Shown: positions 7,043 through 15,635, counted from the stretch's first letter. The stretch is DNA of 64,000 nt from UBA2991 sp965221735 (GCA_965221735.1 OZ244910.1:124001-188000), one strand, 5' to 3'. Translations and numbers: made by a program. The notes: generated by a model not told the origin, from the sequence alone.

Positions 7043-8488
7043 GTGGACCTGATACTGGCCAACCGCGCGCTCGTCGACCACCACGCCCCGCCCGGGGGCG
7101 CGGGCGGCCCCGCGCCCGCCACCGGCGGCCTCGTCGAGGCCGTCCGGCCCGTGCTCGTCCCCTGGGACGGCGCCGCCGGAACCACCTGGATCGGCGCCGG
7201 CCGCGGCCCCCACGACCGCGCCTGGACCGACGACGCCGGCTTCGAGCTGCTGGAGACGCCCGCGGGCCCCATCCGCCACCAGCGCCTCTACCTCCCCGAG
7301 GAGGACTGGCGTGGCCACTACGCGGAGGTCGCCAACGGCTTCTTCTGGCCCCTCCTCCACCTCGTGCGCGTGGACCTGCCCCTCAAGCTCGCCTACTACC
7401 CCACCCCCGACCCTCCCTCCGACGCGGCCTGGTCCGCCTACGAGCGCGTCAACCGCGCCTTCGCCGGGGCCGCCCTCGCCGCCGGCGGCGAGGTCTGCTG
7501 GGTGCACGACTACCAGCTCGCGCTCGTGCCGGCCATGCTCCGCGAGGGCGGCTTCCGGGGGCGCACCGGCTTCTTCCTCCACACCCCCTTCCCCTCCCTC
7601 GCCGTCGCCGAATCCTCCCTGCCGCCGCCCGCCCGCGCCCGCTTCGCCGCCTGGCTCGACGGCATCCTCGGCGCCGACCTCGCGGGCGTCCAGACCGAGG
7701 CCGACGCCGATCGCCTGCGCGAGGCCGCGGAACGCCTCTGCGGCGCTCGCGTCGAGGGCCCCGACCTGCGCCTGAACGGCCGCCTCGTGCGCATCGCCGC
7801 CTTCCCCGCCGGCATCGACGCGGACGACCTCGCCCGCCAGGCCCCCGCCGGCGCCCTCCCCGCCGCCGTCCCCCACGACCTCGCCCTGCCCCTCGTCGTC
7901 GGCCTCGAGCGCGCCGACTACACCAAGGGCGTCCCCGAGCGGCTGGCCGCCGTGTCGGCCGCGATCGCGGGCGGCGCGCGCTTCGCCTACGCCGGCTTCT
8001 CCGCACCCACCCGCCCCGGCGTCCCCGCCTACGACGCCCTCCAGGCCGAGTGCGAGCGGCTCGCGTCGGAGGCCTCCACCCTCGCCGCCGATCGCGGCCT
8101 GCCCTTCGTCCAGAGCCGCGAGGCGCTCGCCTGGAGCGAGGTGCTCGCCCTCCTCCGCGAGGCCGACGTCGTCTTCACCGCCTCCATCGCCGACGGCATG
8201 AACCTGGTGCCGCTGCAGGCCGTCATCGCGCAGTCGTCGCGGCCCGCGGGCGAACGCGGCGTCGTGCTGGCCGGCCGCGATGCCGGGGTCTCGTCCGCCT
8301 ACGCCGGCTTCGAGGACGACGGCCTCGTCGCCCTCGACCCGCTGAACGCCGAGGCTTCGAAGTGCGCCCTCCTCGACGCGCTGGAGGGACGCCCGGGCAG
8401 TATCAGCGACCGGCTCGTGGCCGCCGTCCGCGAGCGCGACGCCCACGCCTGGGGGCGCACCTTCCTCGGCGCCCTCGACGGGGTATGA
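7043..8488 (+). CDS. otsA: Trehalose-6-phosphate synthase (GT20)
   Basis: A 481-residue enzyme, the usual OtsA length, transferring glucose from a nucleotide sugar to glucose-6-phosphate. It has the N-terminal GGLV loop, WVHDYQLALVPAMLR, FLHTPFPS, a late ADYTKGVPERL motif and SIADGMNLVPLQAV, all hallmark GT20 stretches. The GTG start lies 6 nt after a GACACT box, so translation is probably leaderless. The stop overlaps otsB by 4 nt (ATGA). The pair would make trehalose in the cytoplasm as a compatible solute. Coding bias is extremely C-rich at third positions, as in the neighbouring genes. Confidence 0.93.
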   Translation: MDLILANRALVDHHAPPGGAGGPAPATGGLVEAVRPVLVPWDGAAGTTWIGAGRGPHDRAWTDDAGFELLETPAGPIRHQRLYLPEEDWRGHYAEVANGFFWPLLHLVRVDLPLKLAYYPTPDPPSDAAWSAYERVNRAFAGAALAAGGEVCWVHDYQLALVPAMLREGGFRGRTGFFLHTPFPSLAVAESSLPPPARARFAAWLDGILGADLAGVQTEADADRLREAAERLCGARVEGPDLRLNGRLVRIAAFPAGIDADDLARQAPAGALPAAVPHDLALPLVVGLERADYTKGVPERLAAVSAAIAGGARFAYAGFSAPTRPGVPAYDALQAECERLASEASTLAADRGLPFVQSREALAWSEVLALLREADVVFTASIADGMNLVPLQAVIAQSSRPAGERGVVLAGRDAGVSSAYAGFEDDGLVALDPLNAEASKCALLDALEGRPGSISDRLVAAVRERDAHAWGRTFLGALDGV

Positions 8489-9276
8489 CGCTGGACGCGG
8501 CGCTCGCGCGGCGCCTCCGCGAGCTTGCGCGCGGCCCCTCGCCCCTGCTCGTCGCCAGCGACCTCGACGGCACCCTCGCCCCCATCGTCCCGCGCCCCGA
8601 GGACGCCCGCGTTCCCCCCGCCACCCTCGCCGTCCTCGAACGGCTCGCGACGGTCGCGCACGTCGCCGTGGTTACGGGCCGTGACCTGGCCACGGCGCGC
8701 GCCCTCGCGCCCGTGCCGGGAGTCGAGTTCGTGGCCAGCCACGGCCACGAAGCGTCCTTCGCCGCCTCGACCCTTCCCGGCGCGGACGCTGCCCTTTCCG
8801 GGCGGATCGAGGAACTCGCGGACGGCATCGAGGCGCGCTTCGCCGGCACTGCCCTGCGGGTCGAGTGGAAGGCGCGCTCCGTCGCCTTCCACTACCGCGC
8901 CGACCCCGCCCTCTCCGCCCCGCTCCGCGAGGCCCTGCGGCAACTGCCCGCGGGACTGCTCCTCCAGCCCGGGCGGCTCGTGCTGGAGGTCCTGCCCGCC
9001 GGCGGGGGCAAGGACACCGCCCTCGCCGCCCTCATCGAACGCTTCCGCCCCGGGTCGGTCCTCGTCCTCGGCGACGACCTGACCGACGTCGCCATGTTCG
9101 AGGTAGCCGCCACCCTCCGCGCGGAGGGCTGCCACGCGCTCGTGCTCGCGATAGGGGGCGGCCCGGAGACCCCGGCCGAGGTCGTCGCCGCCGCCGACGC
9201 GGTGGTGGAACAGGAGCAGGTCGGCGAAGTGCTCGCGCGCCTCGCGGAAGTGCTCGCAGACGCCCCTCCCGCCTGA
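8485..9276 (+). CDS. otsB: Trehalose-6-phosphate phosphatase (HAD family)
   Basis: A 263-residue protein translationally coupled to otsA through an ATGA overlap; an upstream in-frame extension inside otsA is rejected for that reason. HAD motif I DLDGTLAP is near residue 25, motif II VVTGRD follows, then a cap domain (FVASHGHEA, VEWKARSVAFHYR). The late GGGKDTAL and LGDDLTDVAMF motifs bind Mg2+ and the substrate. It removes phosphate from trehalose-6-phosphate. Confidence 0.92.
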   Translation: MTLDAALARRLRELARGPSPLLVASDLDGTLAPIVPRPEDARVPPATLAVLERLATVAHVAVVTGRDLATARALAPVPGVEFVASHGHEASFAASTLPGADAALSGRIEELADGIEARFAGTALRVEWKARSVAFHYRADPALSAPLREALRQLPAGLLLQPGRLVLEVLPAGGGKDTALAALIERFRPGSVLVLGDDLTDVAMFEVAATLRAEGCHALVLAIGGGPETPAEVVAAADAVVEQEQVGEVLARLAEVLADAPPA

Positions 9277-9285
9277 CGGCGCGGG

Positions 9286-9291
9286 TATACT
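9286..9291 (+). promoter_or_regulatory. -10 box TATACT, leaderless start
   Basis: TATACT is 7 nt before the ATG at 9299; there is no Shine-Dalgarno sequence. Confidence 0.5.
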
Positions 9292-9298
9292 CGAACTG

Positions 9299-9550
9299 AT
9301 GGAAGGCCCGCTCGACCCCATGACCGGTCCCGATCGCTCGCAGGACGCCTTCGACTTCTCCGAAGGAGCAATGGGCTTGCCACAGGATCTCGCGCGGCAG
9401 ATCCGGGAAGCCGCCGAGAGCCTCACGGGCATGGGCGCGGAGCAGCGCCGTCACCTCACGATTGCCATGACCGCCGTCGGCGCGACCTGGATCGCGCCCG
9501 TGCTGGCCGCCCGCCGCCGCCGCAAGCGCCGCCGCCGCAAGTCGGCCTAG
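9299..9550 (+). CDS. Small basic-tailed hypothetical protein
   Basis: An 83-residue protein of unknown family. It has an acidic N terminus, a helical middle (LPQDLARQIREAAESLTGM), one short hydrophobic stretch that could be a membrane helix (HLTIAMTAVGATWIAPVLA), and a strongly basic tail (RRRRKRRRRK). It has its own TATACT box. The layout suggests a tail-anchored or nucleic-acid-contacting small protein, but no function can be assigned. Confidence 0.5.
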   Translation: MEGPLDPMTGPDRSQDAFDFSEGAMGLPQDLARQIREAAESLTGMGAEQRRHLTIAMTAVGATWIAPVLAARRRRKRRRRKSA

Positions 9551-9567
9551 CATCCCCCGCCTTTCGC

Positions 9568-9573
9568 GACACT
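9568..9573 (+). promoter_or_regulatory. -10-like box GACACT, leaderless start
   Basis: GACACT lies 6 nt before the ATG of the HEPN gene at 9580, with no ribosome binding site between. Confidence 0.4.
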
Positions 9574-9579
9574 GGCTCC

Positions 9580-9963
9580 ATGGCTCAAGACTGGGGCAAC
9601 TGGCTCGAACTGGCTGAGCATGAGATGGAGGAGGCTCGTGGCGCTCTGGCGGCAGGCCTCTACCAGATGGTGGCGTTCTTCTCGCACCAGATTGCCGGGG
9701 CTTCCTTCAAAGCCCTGTGGATTCGGGAAGCAGACGGTCTCCCACCGCGAACGCACAACCTCGTCGACATGGCGGAGCATCTCGACGCCCCGTCGGAGAT
9801 TCTGGCTGCGGCGCGGGATCTCAACCCCCTCTACAGCGCTACCCGCTACCCTGATGTCGCCAACGGCAATCCGGCGAGGAACTACGACCAGTCCAACGCA
9901 AGCCGAGCCCTCGCCGGGGCGGAGGAGGTGTTCCAGTGGTGCTCACGCCGCCTGCGGAGCTGA
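9580..9963 (+). CDS. HEPN-domain protein (toxin side of a HEPN/MNT pair)
   Basis: A 127-residue all-helical protein with the HEPN layout: WLELAEHEMEEA, FFSHQIAGASFKALW, and the RTHNLVDMAEHL segment carrying the R-x-H motif near residue 58. It overlaps the nucleotidyltransferase gene downstream by 28 nt, the arrangement of HEPN/MNT toxin-antitoxin modules, where HEPN is an RNase-like toxin or a helper subunit and MNT neutralises it. Substrate not predictable. Confidence 0.8.
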   Translation: MAQDWGNWLELAEHEMEEARGALAAGLYQMVAFFSHQIAGASFKALWIREADGLPPRTHNLVDMAEHLDAPSEILAAARDLNPLYSATRYPDVANGNPARNYDQSNASRALAGAEEVFQWCSRRLRS

Positions 9964-10298
9964 AGCGAGCCGCCCTCGCCGAGCACCAGGCCACGCTGGA
10001 GGCCGCGCGCCGCCTCGCCGCCCGTGCTGTGAGTGAACTCGGCGCGTCGCGGGTGCTGCTCTTCGGCTCGCGTGCCCGCGACGACTGGCGCCGGGGCAGC
10101 GATTGCGACGTCATCGCGGTCTCTACCCGCTTCGAGACCATGGACCGCATCGACCGCTACAACGCCGTCTATGACCTCTGGGACGGCCCGGTCGACATCG
10201 AGCCCGTTGCGCTCACTCCTGCCGAGTTCGACCGCAGCGCCGCGGGAACCGGCATCGCCGCCATGGCGCTCGACGGCGGCGTCATCGACCTCGCCTGA
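9936..10298 (+). CDS. MNT-type minimal nucleotidyltransferase (antitoxin)
   Basis: A 120-residue protein. The GTG start at 9936 follows GGAGGAGG 7-8 nt upstream inside the HEPN gene. The catalytic motif is FGSRARDDWRRGSDCDVIAV (GSRAR...SDxD) near residues 42-62, with a third Asp in PVDIEPV. Members of this family AMPylate or otherwise modify partner HEPN proteins. Coupled translation by the 28-nt overlap supports a two-gene module. Confidence 0.82.
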   Translation: MVLTPPAELKRAALAEHQATLEAARRLAARAVSELGASRVLLFGSRARDDWRRGSDCDVIAVSTRFETMDRIDRYNAVYDLWDGPVDIEPVALTPAEFDRSAAGTGIAAMALDGGVIDLA

Positions 10299-10303
10299 AT
10301 CGC

Positions 10304-10978
10304 GTGAGTGCTGAAGCCCTCGAGTCCCTGAACGGCGAGATCGCCGGCTGTCGCGCCTGTCCGCGGCTCGTCGAGTGGCGCGAGCAGGTCGCCCGCGAGA
10401 AGCGTGCGGCCTACCGCGACTGGACCTACTGGGGCCGTCCCGTGCCCGGCTTCGGCGACCCCGATGCCGAGCTCTACGTCGTCGGCCTGGCCCCCGCGGC
10501 CCACGGCGGGAATCGGACCGGCCGCGTCTTCACCGGCGACCGTTCCGGCGACTGGGTCTACGGCGCGCTCCACCGCGCCGGCTATGCCAACCAGGGTACG
10601 AGCGTCAGCCTCGACGATGGCCTGGAGCTGTCCGGCGCCTATATCGGCGCCATCGTCCGCTGTGCGCCCCCCGACAACCGCCCCTCCCGCGAGGAGCGCG
10701 CCGCCTGCATGCCCTACGCCCGGCGCGAGCTCGACCTGCTACCGGGCGCGCGGGTCGTGGTGGCGCTCGGCGCCTACGCCCACGACGCCGTCTGCGACCT
10801 GGTCGGGCTGCGACCCCGCCCGAAGTTCGGGCACATGGCCGAAGCAGCCCTGCCCGATGGACGCACCCTGCTCGACTCCTACCACCCCAGCCAGCGAAAC
10901 ACGTTTACGGGGAAGCTGACGCAGGAGATGTTCGACGCCGTCTTCGCCCGCGCCCGCGAGATCGCGAACGGCGTCTAG
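10304..10978 (+). CDS. Family-5 (UdgB-type) uracil-DNA glycosylase
   Basis: A 224-residue protein. It shows GLAPAAHGGNRTGRVFTGD (active-site motif, Ala/His variants rather than the Asp of family 1), the C-terminal SYHPSQRNTFTGKL loop, and Cys residues (CRAC near the N terminus, later RCAPP and AACMPYARREL) that would hold the 4Fe-4S cluster of families 4/5. It excises uracil, hypoxanthine or related bases from DNA. The GTG start is 5 nt after the MNT stop. The stop region overlaps the convergent rsmE end by 4 nt. Confidence 0.88.
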   Translation: MSAEALESLNGEIAGCRACPRLVEWREQVAREKRAAYRDWTYWGRPVPGFGDPDAELYVVGLAPAAHGGNRTGRVFTGDRSGDWVYGALHRAGYANQGTSVSLDDGLELSGAYIGAIVRCAPPDNRPSREERAACMPYARRELDLLPGARVVVALGAYAHDAVCDLVGLRPRPKFGHMAEAALPDGRTLLDSYHPSQRNTFTGKLTQEMFDAVFARAREIANGV

Positions 10979-11685
10979 GTCCGCGCGAGCGCGACCGCCA
11001 CCACCGCCGCCGTTTCCGTCCGCAGGGTGTTCGCCCCAAGGGAGGCGACGATCGCGCCTGCTTCCACGGCGCTGGCGACTTCGTCCCCGCTGAGGCCGCC
11101 CTCCGGCCCGACGGCGATGACGACCGACCCCTGCTCCGGTAGCTCGTTCGCTACCTCGCGCCAGGGCCTGCCGTCGCGGTTCGCGACCACCAGCGCCCCG
11201 TCATGCTCCTTCAGCGCCTCGCGGAACGCGACGACCGGTGCGATGACGGGAAGGTAGAGGCGTCCGCACTGCTCCGCGGCCTCGATCGCGATCCGCCGCC
11301 ATCGCTCCCGCCTGCTCTCCGAGAGCTCCTGCCCTCGCACCGAGCGCTCGGTCGTGATCGGGCGGAAGACATCGACGCCCGCCTCGACGCACTTCTCGAT
11401 CGCCCACTCCATGCGGTTCGCGCGCACGTTCGCGCACCACACCTCGACCAGCCGTGCCGGACGCGGTTCCCGCCGCGTCAGGTCTCCCACGGTGGCGGCA
11501 AGCCGCTCGCGCGACACCTCCTCGATGCGCGCGCGGTACTCGACCCCGTCGCCGGCGAAGACGAGGAAGTCGTCCCCTTTCCTCAGCCGCCGTGAGCCCG
11601 CCAGGTGCCGCGCCTGGTCGCCGCTCAGCTCGAGCGCCCCCGGCTCGACGCCTTCCGGCACGCAGACCCGCGGCAGGGCCTCCAT
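10975..11685 (-). CDS. rsmE: 16S rRNA (uracil1498-N3)-methyltransferase
   Basis: A 236-residue SPOUT methyltransferase. It has an N-terminal PUA-like part (LSGDQARHLAGSRRLRKGDDFLVF) and a C-terminal knot with KCVEAGVDVFRPITTERS, VAVGPEGGLSGDEV and LGANTLRTETAAVVA, the family signature. I chose ATG at 11685, two bases after the prmA stop, over an earlier in-frame ATG inside prmA. Last gene of dnaJ-prmA-rsmE. Confidence 0.93.
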   Translation of the reverse strand: MEALPRVCVPEGVEPGALELSGDQARHLAGSRRLRKGDDFLVFAGDGVEYRARIEEVSRERLAATVGDLTRREPRPARLVEVWCANVRANRMEWAIEKCVEAGVDVFRPITTERSVRGQELSESRRERWRRIAIEAAEQCGRLYLPVIAPVVAFREALKEHDGALVVANRDGRPWREVANELPEQGSVVIAVGPEGGLSGDEVASAVEAGAIVASLGANTLRTETAAVVAVALART

Positions 11686-11687
11686 CG

Positions 11688-12575
11688 CTAGTCCCGAGCC
11701 AGTTCCAGGAGCGCCCAATCGTGCTCCTCGCGTTCGCCCGTGAGGGACAGGCCGTGCTCGCCGAAAGCGGCCAGCACGTCGTCCCGGTCCGTCGTCAGGA
11801 AACCGCTCACGATGAGCTTCCCCGTGGGGTTGAGCGCCCCCGCAAGCGCCTCCGCCAGCTCGATGTCTGCCCGCGCGCTCACGTTTGCGACCGCCAGGTC
11901 GGCCGGGGGAATGTTCTCGTCGGGGAAGCCGCCGTGGATGGCCACGCGGTTGCCGGCGCCGTTCGCCTCGCAGTTTGCCCGCGCCACGTCCGCCGCGATG
12001 GGGTCGATCTCGAAGGCGTCTACCCTGTTCGCGCCCAGCTTCACCGCCGCGATCGACAGGATCCCCGAGCCCGCTCCGACATCGAGCACGTGCGCCCCCG
12101 GCTGCACGTTCTCGTCGAGCGCCGCCAGGCAGAGCCGCGTCGTCTCGTGGTGGCCCGTGCCGAACGCCTGGCCGGGATCGAGCCGTACGATGAGCTGCCC
12201 CGGCGCCGCCTGGTAGTCAACCCACGAGGGCACGATGGCGATGCGCCCCGCCTCCACGGGCCCGAAGAACTCGCGCCAGCTCACCGCCCAGTCCTGCTCG
12301 TACAGCGGCCGCGCGGTCAGCTCGACCTCCGGGTAGTCCGCGAGCTCCTCGCGAAGGCGCTGCGTCAGGACCGCCCCCAGCTCACTTGCCGGCAGGTAGA
12401 CGCGCAGGGCGACCGGCTCGCCGTCGCGAACCGTGTAGCCCTCTTCCGGACCGAGCAGGTCCACCGGCTCCTCGATCGAAAGCCCGCCCGGCGCCGCCTC
12501 GCGCATGACCGCCGATACGGCCTCGACGAGCGCCGGGGGCGTCTCCGCCGTGATCTCGTACCAGAGCCCGGTCAT
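11688..12575 (-). CDS. prmA: Ribosomal protein L11 methyltransferase
   Basis: A 295-residue protein. The N-terminal substrate-binding domain (WYEITAETPPALVEAVSAVMREA) is followed by a class-I SAM domain with DPGQAFGTGHHETTRLCL, VLDVGAGSGILSIAAVKLGA and VANVSARADIELA. It trimethylates L11, whose gene rplK is at 24.7 kb. It lies 21 nt after dnaJ and 2 nt before rsmE. Confidence 0.93.
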   Translation of the reverse strand: MTGLWYEITAETPPALVEAVSAVMREAAPGGLSIEEPVDLLGPEEGYTVRDGEPVALRVYLPASELGAVLTQRLREELADYPEVELTARPLYEQDWAVSWREFFGPVEAGRIAIVPSWVDYQAAPGQLIVRLDPGQAFGTGHHETTRLCLAALDENVQPGAHVLDVGAGSGILSIAAVKLGANRVDAFEIDPIAADVARANCEANGAGNRVAIHGGFPDENIPPADLAVANVSARADIELAEALAGALNPTGKLIVSGFLTTDRDDVLAAFGEHGLSLTGEREEHDWALLELARD

Positions 12576-12596
12576 GCGAGCGCGCTCGCGGCGGTG

Positions 12597-13727
12597 CTAG
12601 CCCGCGACGGCGTCGCGCAGCCGCTCGAGGAAGCTCTTGTGGCCGTTCGGGAGGGAAGGGGTTCCCAGCGTGTCCGCGAGCTGTTCAAGCAGTTCGCGCT
12701 GCTCATCCGTCAGCCGCTCCGGCACCACGACCGTCGCGCGCACGATCATGTCGCCCCGGCGGTTGCTGTTCAGGCGGGGAACTCCCTCCCCGCGCACCTT
12801 GAACTGGTCCCCGCTCTGTGTCCCCGCGGGAACGTCGAAGTCCATGTCCCCTTCGAGCGTCGGCACGGTGATGCTTGTGCCCAGCGCCGCCTGGGCCAGG
12901 TTCAGGGGCAGGTCGTACAGGATGTCGTCGTCGAGGCGCTCGAAGAGTTCGTGCGGCTCCACGTCCAGCAGCACGTACAGGTTCCCGGGCTGGCCGCCCC
13001 GCTCCCCCACCTCGCCCTCGCCTGTCAGCCGCACCTGCTGGCCGTTGTCGACCCCCGCCGGGATCTTCACGCTGATCTCGCGTGTCCGCCGTACGCCCCC
13101 GCCCCCCCGGCAGTCGTCGCAGGGGTTCGTGATAACGCGACCCTCGCCCCGGCAGCGCCCGCAGGTGGACACGTTCACGAACTGCCCGAACACGCTCTGC
13201 TGCGCCCGCCGGATCTCGCCCGCGCCCTTGCACTCGGGACACACCTCGGGTGAGCTGCCCGGCGCCGCGCCCGAGCCGCTGCACTCCTCGCAGTGCTCCA
13301 GTCGCGTGTACTCCAGCTCCTTTTCCGTGCCGAAGGCCGCTTCCTCGAAGGTCAGCCTGATGCGTGCGCGCAGGTCGGCGCCCCGCGCCGGACCCCGTCG
13401 CCTTCCGCCCCTCCCCGCGCCGCTGAAGAACGCGTCGAAGATGTCGCCGAAGCCGTCGAACGTCTGGAACCCGTCGAACCCCGCCGGCCCTCCCGCCCCG
13501 TCGACGCCCGCGTGGCCGAAGCGGTCGTAGGCGCTGCGCTTGTCGGTGTCCGAGAGTACCTCGTAGGCGCGGTTGATCTCCTTGAACCGCTCGGACGCGT
13601 CGGCGCTCGAATTGCGGTCCGGGTGGTACTCCATGGCCAGCTTCCGGTACGCCCGCTTGATGTCGTCCGCGGACGCATTTCGGGCTATCCCGAGCACCTC
13701 GTACAGGTCGCGTTGAGCCGGAGGCAT
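12597..13727 (-). CDS. dnaJ: Chaperone DnaJ
   Basis: A 376-residue type-I J protein. The J domain has the HPD motif (EYHPDRN, residue ~37), then a Gly/Phe-rich linker, four zinc-binding CxxCxGxG-type repeats (CEECSGSG, CPECKGAG, CGRCRGEG, CDDCRGGG) and the C-terminal substrate-binding domains. It stimulates DnaK ATPase; dnaK and grpE are not in this window, which is unusual for dnaJ. A TACACT box (13743-13738) lies 10 nt before the ATG. Heads the dnaJ-prmA-rsmE operon. Confidence 0.95.
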   Translation of the reverse strand: MPPAQRDLYEVLGIARNASADDIKRAYRKLAMEYHPDRNSSADASERFKEINRAYEVLSDTDKRSAYDRFGHAGVDGAGGPAGFDGFQTFDGFGDIFDAFFSGAGRGGRRRGPARGADLRARIRLTFEEAAFGTEKELEYTRLEHCEECSGSGAAPGSSPEVCPECKGAGEIRRAQQSVFGQFVNVSTCGRCRGEGRVITNPCDDCRGGGGVRRTREISVKIPAGVDNGQQVRLTGEGEVGERGGQPGNLYVLLDVEPHELFERLDDDILYDLPLNLAQAALGTSITVPTLEGDMDFDVPAGTQSGDQFKVRGEGVPRLNSNRRGDMIVRATVVVPERLTDEQRELLEQLADTLGTPSLPNGHKSFLERLRDAVAG

Positions 13728-13850
13728 AGGTCAAGGCAGTGTAGCACCGGCCCCGTGTAGGAGAGCGCCGGTGCTCCATTCGCGCCCGTACCCGTCTTTC
13801 CACAAAAGTCTAAATCCCGCAGACGTTGTACTGACCCACCGTGTGGTACG

Positions 13851-14264
13851 ATGCCCCGCGGAGGCGTCAGGGTGGCATTCGACACGCTCAAGGCCGCGCA
13901 GCGACTCCGCGACGGCGGCGCCGACGAGCCCCTCGCGGAAGCGGTTGTCGATGTGATCAGCGACGCAACAGCCGAGCTCCTGACACGAGAGTATTTCGAC
14001 CAGCGGATGGACCAGATAGACGGTCGCTTCGGGCAACTCGACGACCGCATGACGGCGCGTGAGCAGAGCCTTGATAGCAGGATGGACGGCCACTTCGCTC
14101 AACTCGACGACCGCATGACCGTGCGTGAGCAGAGCCTTGATAGCAGGATGGACGCGCGCTTCGAAGCCTTCCGCGCCGAGATGTACCGGATGTTCGCGAT
14201 CCAGGGAGGCGTGATCCTCGGCGGCGTCGGCGTCATCGTCGCACTGGTGGAAACCCTCAACTAG
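13851..14264 (+). CDS. DUF1640-like coiled-coil membrane protein with duplicated segment
   Basis: A 137-residue relative of the 6716 protein. It has a helical head (LKAAQRLRDGGADEPLAEAVVDVISDA), LLTREYFDQRMDQIDGRF, then two nearly identical 22-residue coiled-coil units (QLDDRMT.REQSLDSRMD...), and a C-terminal membrane helix (IQGGVILGGVGVIVALVETL). GTG at 13872 is an alternative start that aligns better with the paralog, because a TACGAT box overlaps the ATG at 13851. Function unknown. Confidence 0.6.
   Translation: MPRGGVRVAFDTLKAAQRLRDGGADEPLAEAVVDVISDATAELLTREYFDQRMDQIDGRFGQLDDRMTAREQSLDSRMDGHFAQLDDRMTVREQSLDSRMDARFEAFRAEMYRMFAIQGGVILGGVGVIVALVETLN
14034..14165 (+). repeat. Two 66-bp direct repeats inside the DUF1640-like gene
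   Basis: 14034-14099 and 14100-14165 are almost identical 66-bp units in frame, adding three coiled-coil heptads. The near identity at DNA level indicates a recent duplication or gene conversion. Confidence 0.85.
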
Positions 14265-14288
14265 CGGCTCGAAACCGGCGACCTCTCC

Positions 14289-14294
14289 TACACT
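14289..14294 (+). promoter_or_regulatory. -10 box TACACT, leaderless GTG
   Basis: TACACT ends 6 nt before the GTG at 14301; no ribosome binding site. Confidence 0.45.
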
Positions 14295-14300
14295 GCAGCA

Positions 14301-15017
14301 GTGCCCCATCCCCCCCGCTCCGACCGCCACTGGCTCGACCTGCATCTCAGCGCCCTGTTCCTCCACGACGAACGCGGCCGCATCGTGACCCGCAACGCCC
14401 TCGATCGCGGCCCCGCCCCCCGCTTCTTCCTCGGCCGCACGCGCGACGGCAATCGCCGGCGCTTCCGCGAGGACATCCCCGACGCCCTTGCGGCCCGGCT
14501 CGAGGCGCTGTGCCTGGAGGAGCCGGTCGTCCCGGATCTGCGCGAGCCTCTCCGGCACGAGGCGCGCTACCGCGAGGCGTTCGCCGGCCAGGCTCCCGTC
14601 ACGGACACGTGGTCCGGCCCCGCCTACCGCTTCCCCGATACCCTCCCGCCCACCGACGCCAACGCCGTCCCGCTGACCCGCGACAACGCGACCCTCCTGC
14701 ACGGCGGCGACCTCGAGCCCTGGCTTGAGGACATCGGCCACAGCGAACCACTGGTCGCACTCGTCCGCGAGGGCCGCGCCGTGTCCGTCTGCGGCAGCGT
14801 GCGCATCACGCCGGAGGCGCGCGAAGCCGGCGTCGAGACCAGCGCCGGCGCGCGCGGACGCGGCTTCGCCGTTGCCGTCGTCGCCGCCTGGGCCCGTGCC
14901 GTCCGCGAACTCGGCGCCGAACCCCTCTACAGCACCTCCTGGGACAACGCCGCCTCGCAGGCCGTCGCCCGCAGGCTCGGCCTCATCCCCTACGCCTCTG
15001 ACTACTGGCTCATGTAG
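14301..15017 (+). CDS. GNAT-family acetyltransferase
   Basis: A 238-residue protein. The C-terminal ~90 residues hold a GNAT acetyl-CoA site (VCGSVRITPEAREAGVETSA, GARGRGFAVAVVAAWARAV, STSWDNAASQAVARRLGL). The N-terminal ~120 residues (WLDLHLSALFLHDERGRI, RFFLGRTRDGN) match the 'GNAT acetyltransferase' layout with a long lead domain. Likely a small-molecule N-acetyltransferase; substrate unknown. Leaderless GTG start. Confidence 0.72.
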   Translation: MPHPPRSDRHWLDLHLSALFLHDERGRIVTRNALDRGPAPRFFLGRTRDGNRRRFREDIPDALAARLEALCLEEPVVPDLREPLRHEARYREAFAGQAPVTDTWSGPAYRFPDTLPPTDANAVPLTRDNATLLHGGDLEPWLEDIGHSEPLVALVREGRAVSVCGSVRITPEAREAGVETSAGARGRGFAVAVVAAWARAVRELGAEPLYSTSWDNAASQAVARRLGLIPYASDYWLM

Positions 15018-15031
15018 TCGCCCCCGGCCCA

Positions 15032-15143
15032 CTCAGGCGGGCGCGGCCCGCCGCTCTTCTCAGCGATGGGCCGCAGGCCCGAGCGCTCTCCGCAGCCGCG
15101 CACCGTGCGGCGCTCCACTCAGCGAGTGAAGCGAGCGCTCTTC
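15032..15143 (+). repeat. Four tandem CTCA...GCTC hairpin repeats
   Basis: Four units in the + orientation with arms GGCGGGC/GCCCGCC, GGGCC/GGCCC, CCGCGC/GTGCGG (one G.T pair), and a weaker GCGAG unit. Linkers are CTCTTCTCAG, CTCTCCGCAG and CTCCACTCAG. It lies between the GNAT gene and the leaderless DinB gene. Confidence 0.72.
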
Positions 15144-15149
15144 TACACT
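15144..15149 (+). promoter_or_regulatory. -10 box TACACT, leaderless GTG
   Basis: TACACT ends 6 nt before GTG 15156. This spacing decides the start of the DinB gene over an in-frame ATG at 15066 that lies inside the hairpin array. Confidence 0.5.
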
Positions 15150-15155
15150 GTGCCG

Positions 15156-15635
15156 GTGCCGCGCATCCCCGACGCCCACGCCGATGTCTTCGACCGCTTC
15201 GTCCGCGGCCCCGCGCTCGTGCGGGAGGCGCTCGCCGGGACCGGCCCCGCCACCCTCAACCGCCGCCCGCCCGGCGAGGACTGGTCGATGCGCGATGTCG
15301 TCATCCACCTCGCCGACGACGAGCTCGTGCAGGCCGTGCGGATTCGCTTCGTGCTCGGCGGCGACGAGCCCGACCTCCCCGCCTGGGACCAGGAGCTGTG
15401 GAAGCGGAAGCTTCTCTACGTGTTCCGCGACCCCGAGGCCGCGCTGAGCACGTTCCAGCAGGTCCGCTACAGCACCGCCGAGCTCCTGCGCGAGTGCGCC
15501 CCCGACGCCTGGGAGCGTACCGGCCGTCACGCGGAGGCCGGCGTCGTCACCGTCGCCGACCTGGTTGTGCGGTCGGCCCACCACGTCGAGGAGCACGTGG
15601 CCCAGCTGCGAGCGATGCGAGGGGGACCAACGTGA
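15156..15635 (+). CDS. DinB/YfiT-like four-helix metal-dependent protein
   Basis: A 159-residue protein. DinB-superfamily features are VLREALAGTGPATLNRRPPGEDWSMRDVVIHLADDE (first metal His in the VIHLADDE helix) and late AHHVEEHVAQL with a His pair. These helical-bundle proteins bind a divalent metal and are often thiol (bacillithiol/mycothiol-like) S-transferases, but no specific role can be read. It overlaps the next small ORF by 4 nt (GTGA). Confidence 0.72.
   Translation: MPRIPDAHADVFDRFVRGPALVREALAGTGPATLNRRPPGEDWSMRDVVIHLADDELVQAVRIRFVLGGDEPDLPAWDQELWKRKLLYVFRDPEAALSTFQQVRYSTAELLRECAPDAWERTGRHAEAGVVTVADLVVRSAHHVEEHVAQLRAMRGGPT

Noticed and set aside
7022..9432. Long open frames opposite otsA and otsB.
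   Set aside because: Composition is Arg/Gly/Ala repeats typical of antisense frames in high-GC genes; both strands cannot encode the conserved OtsA/OtsB motifs.
11454..13253. 599-residue + strand frame across prmA and dnaJ.
   Set aside because: Low-complexity Arg/Ala/Pro antisense frame; dnaJ and prmA motifs are on the other strand.
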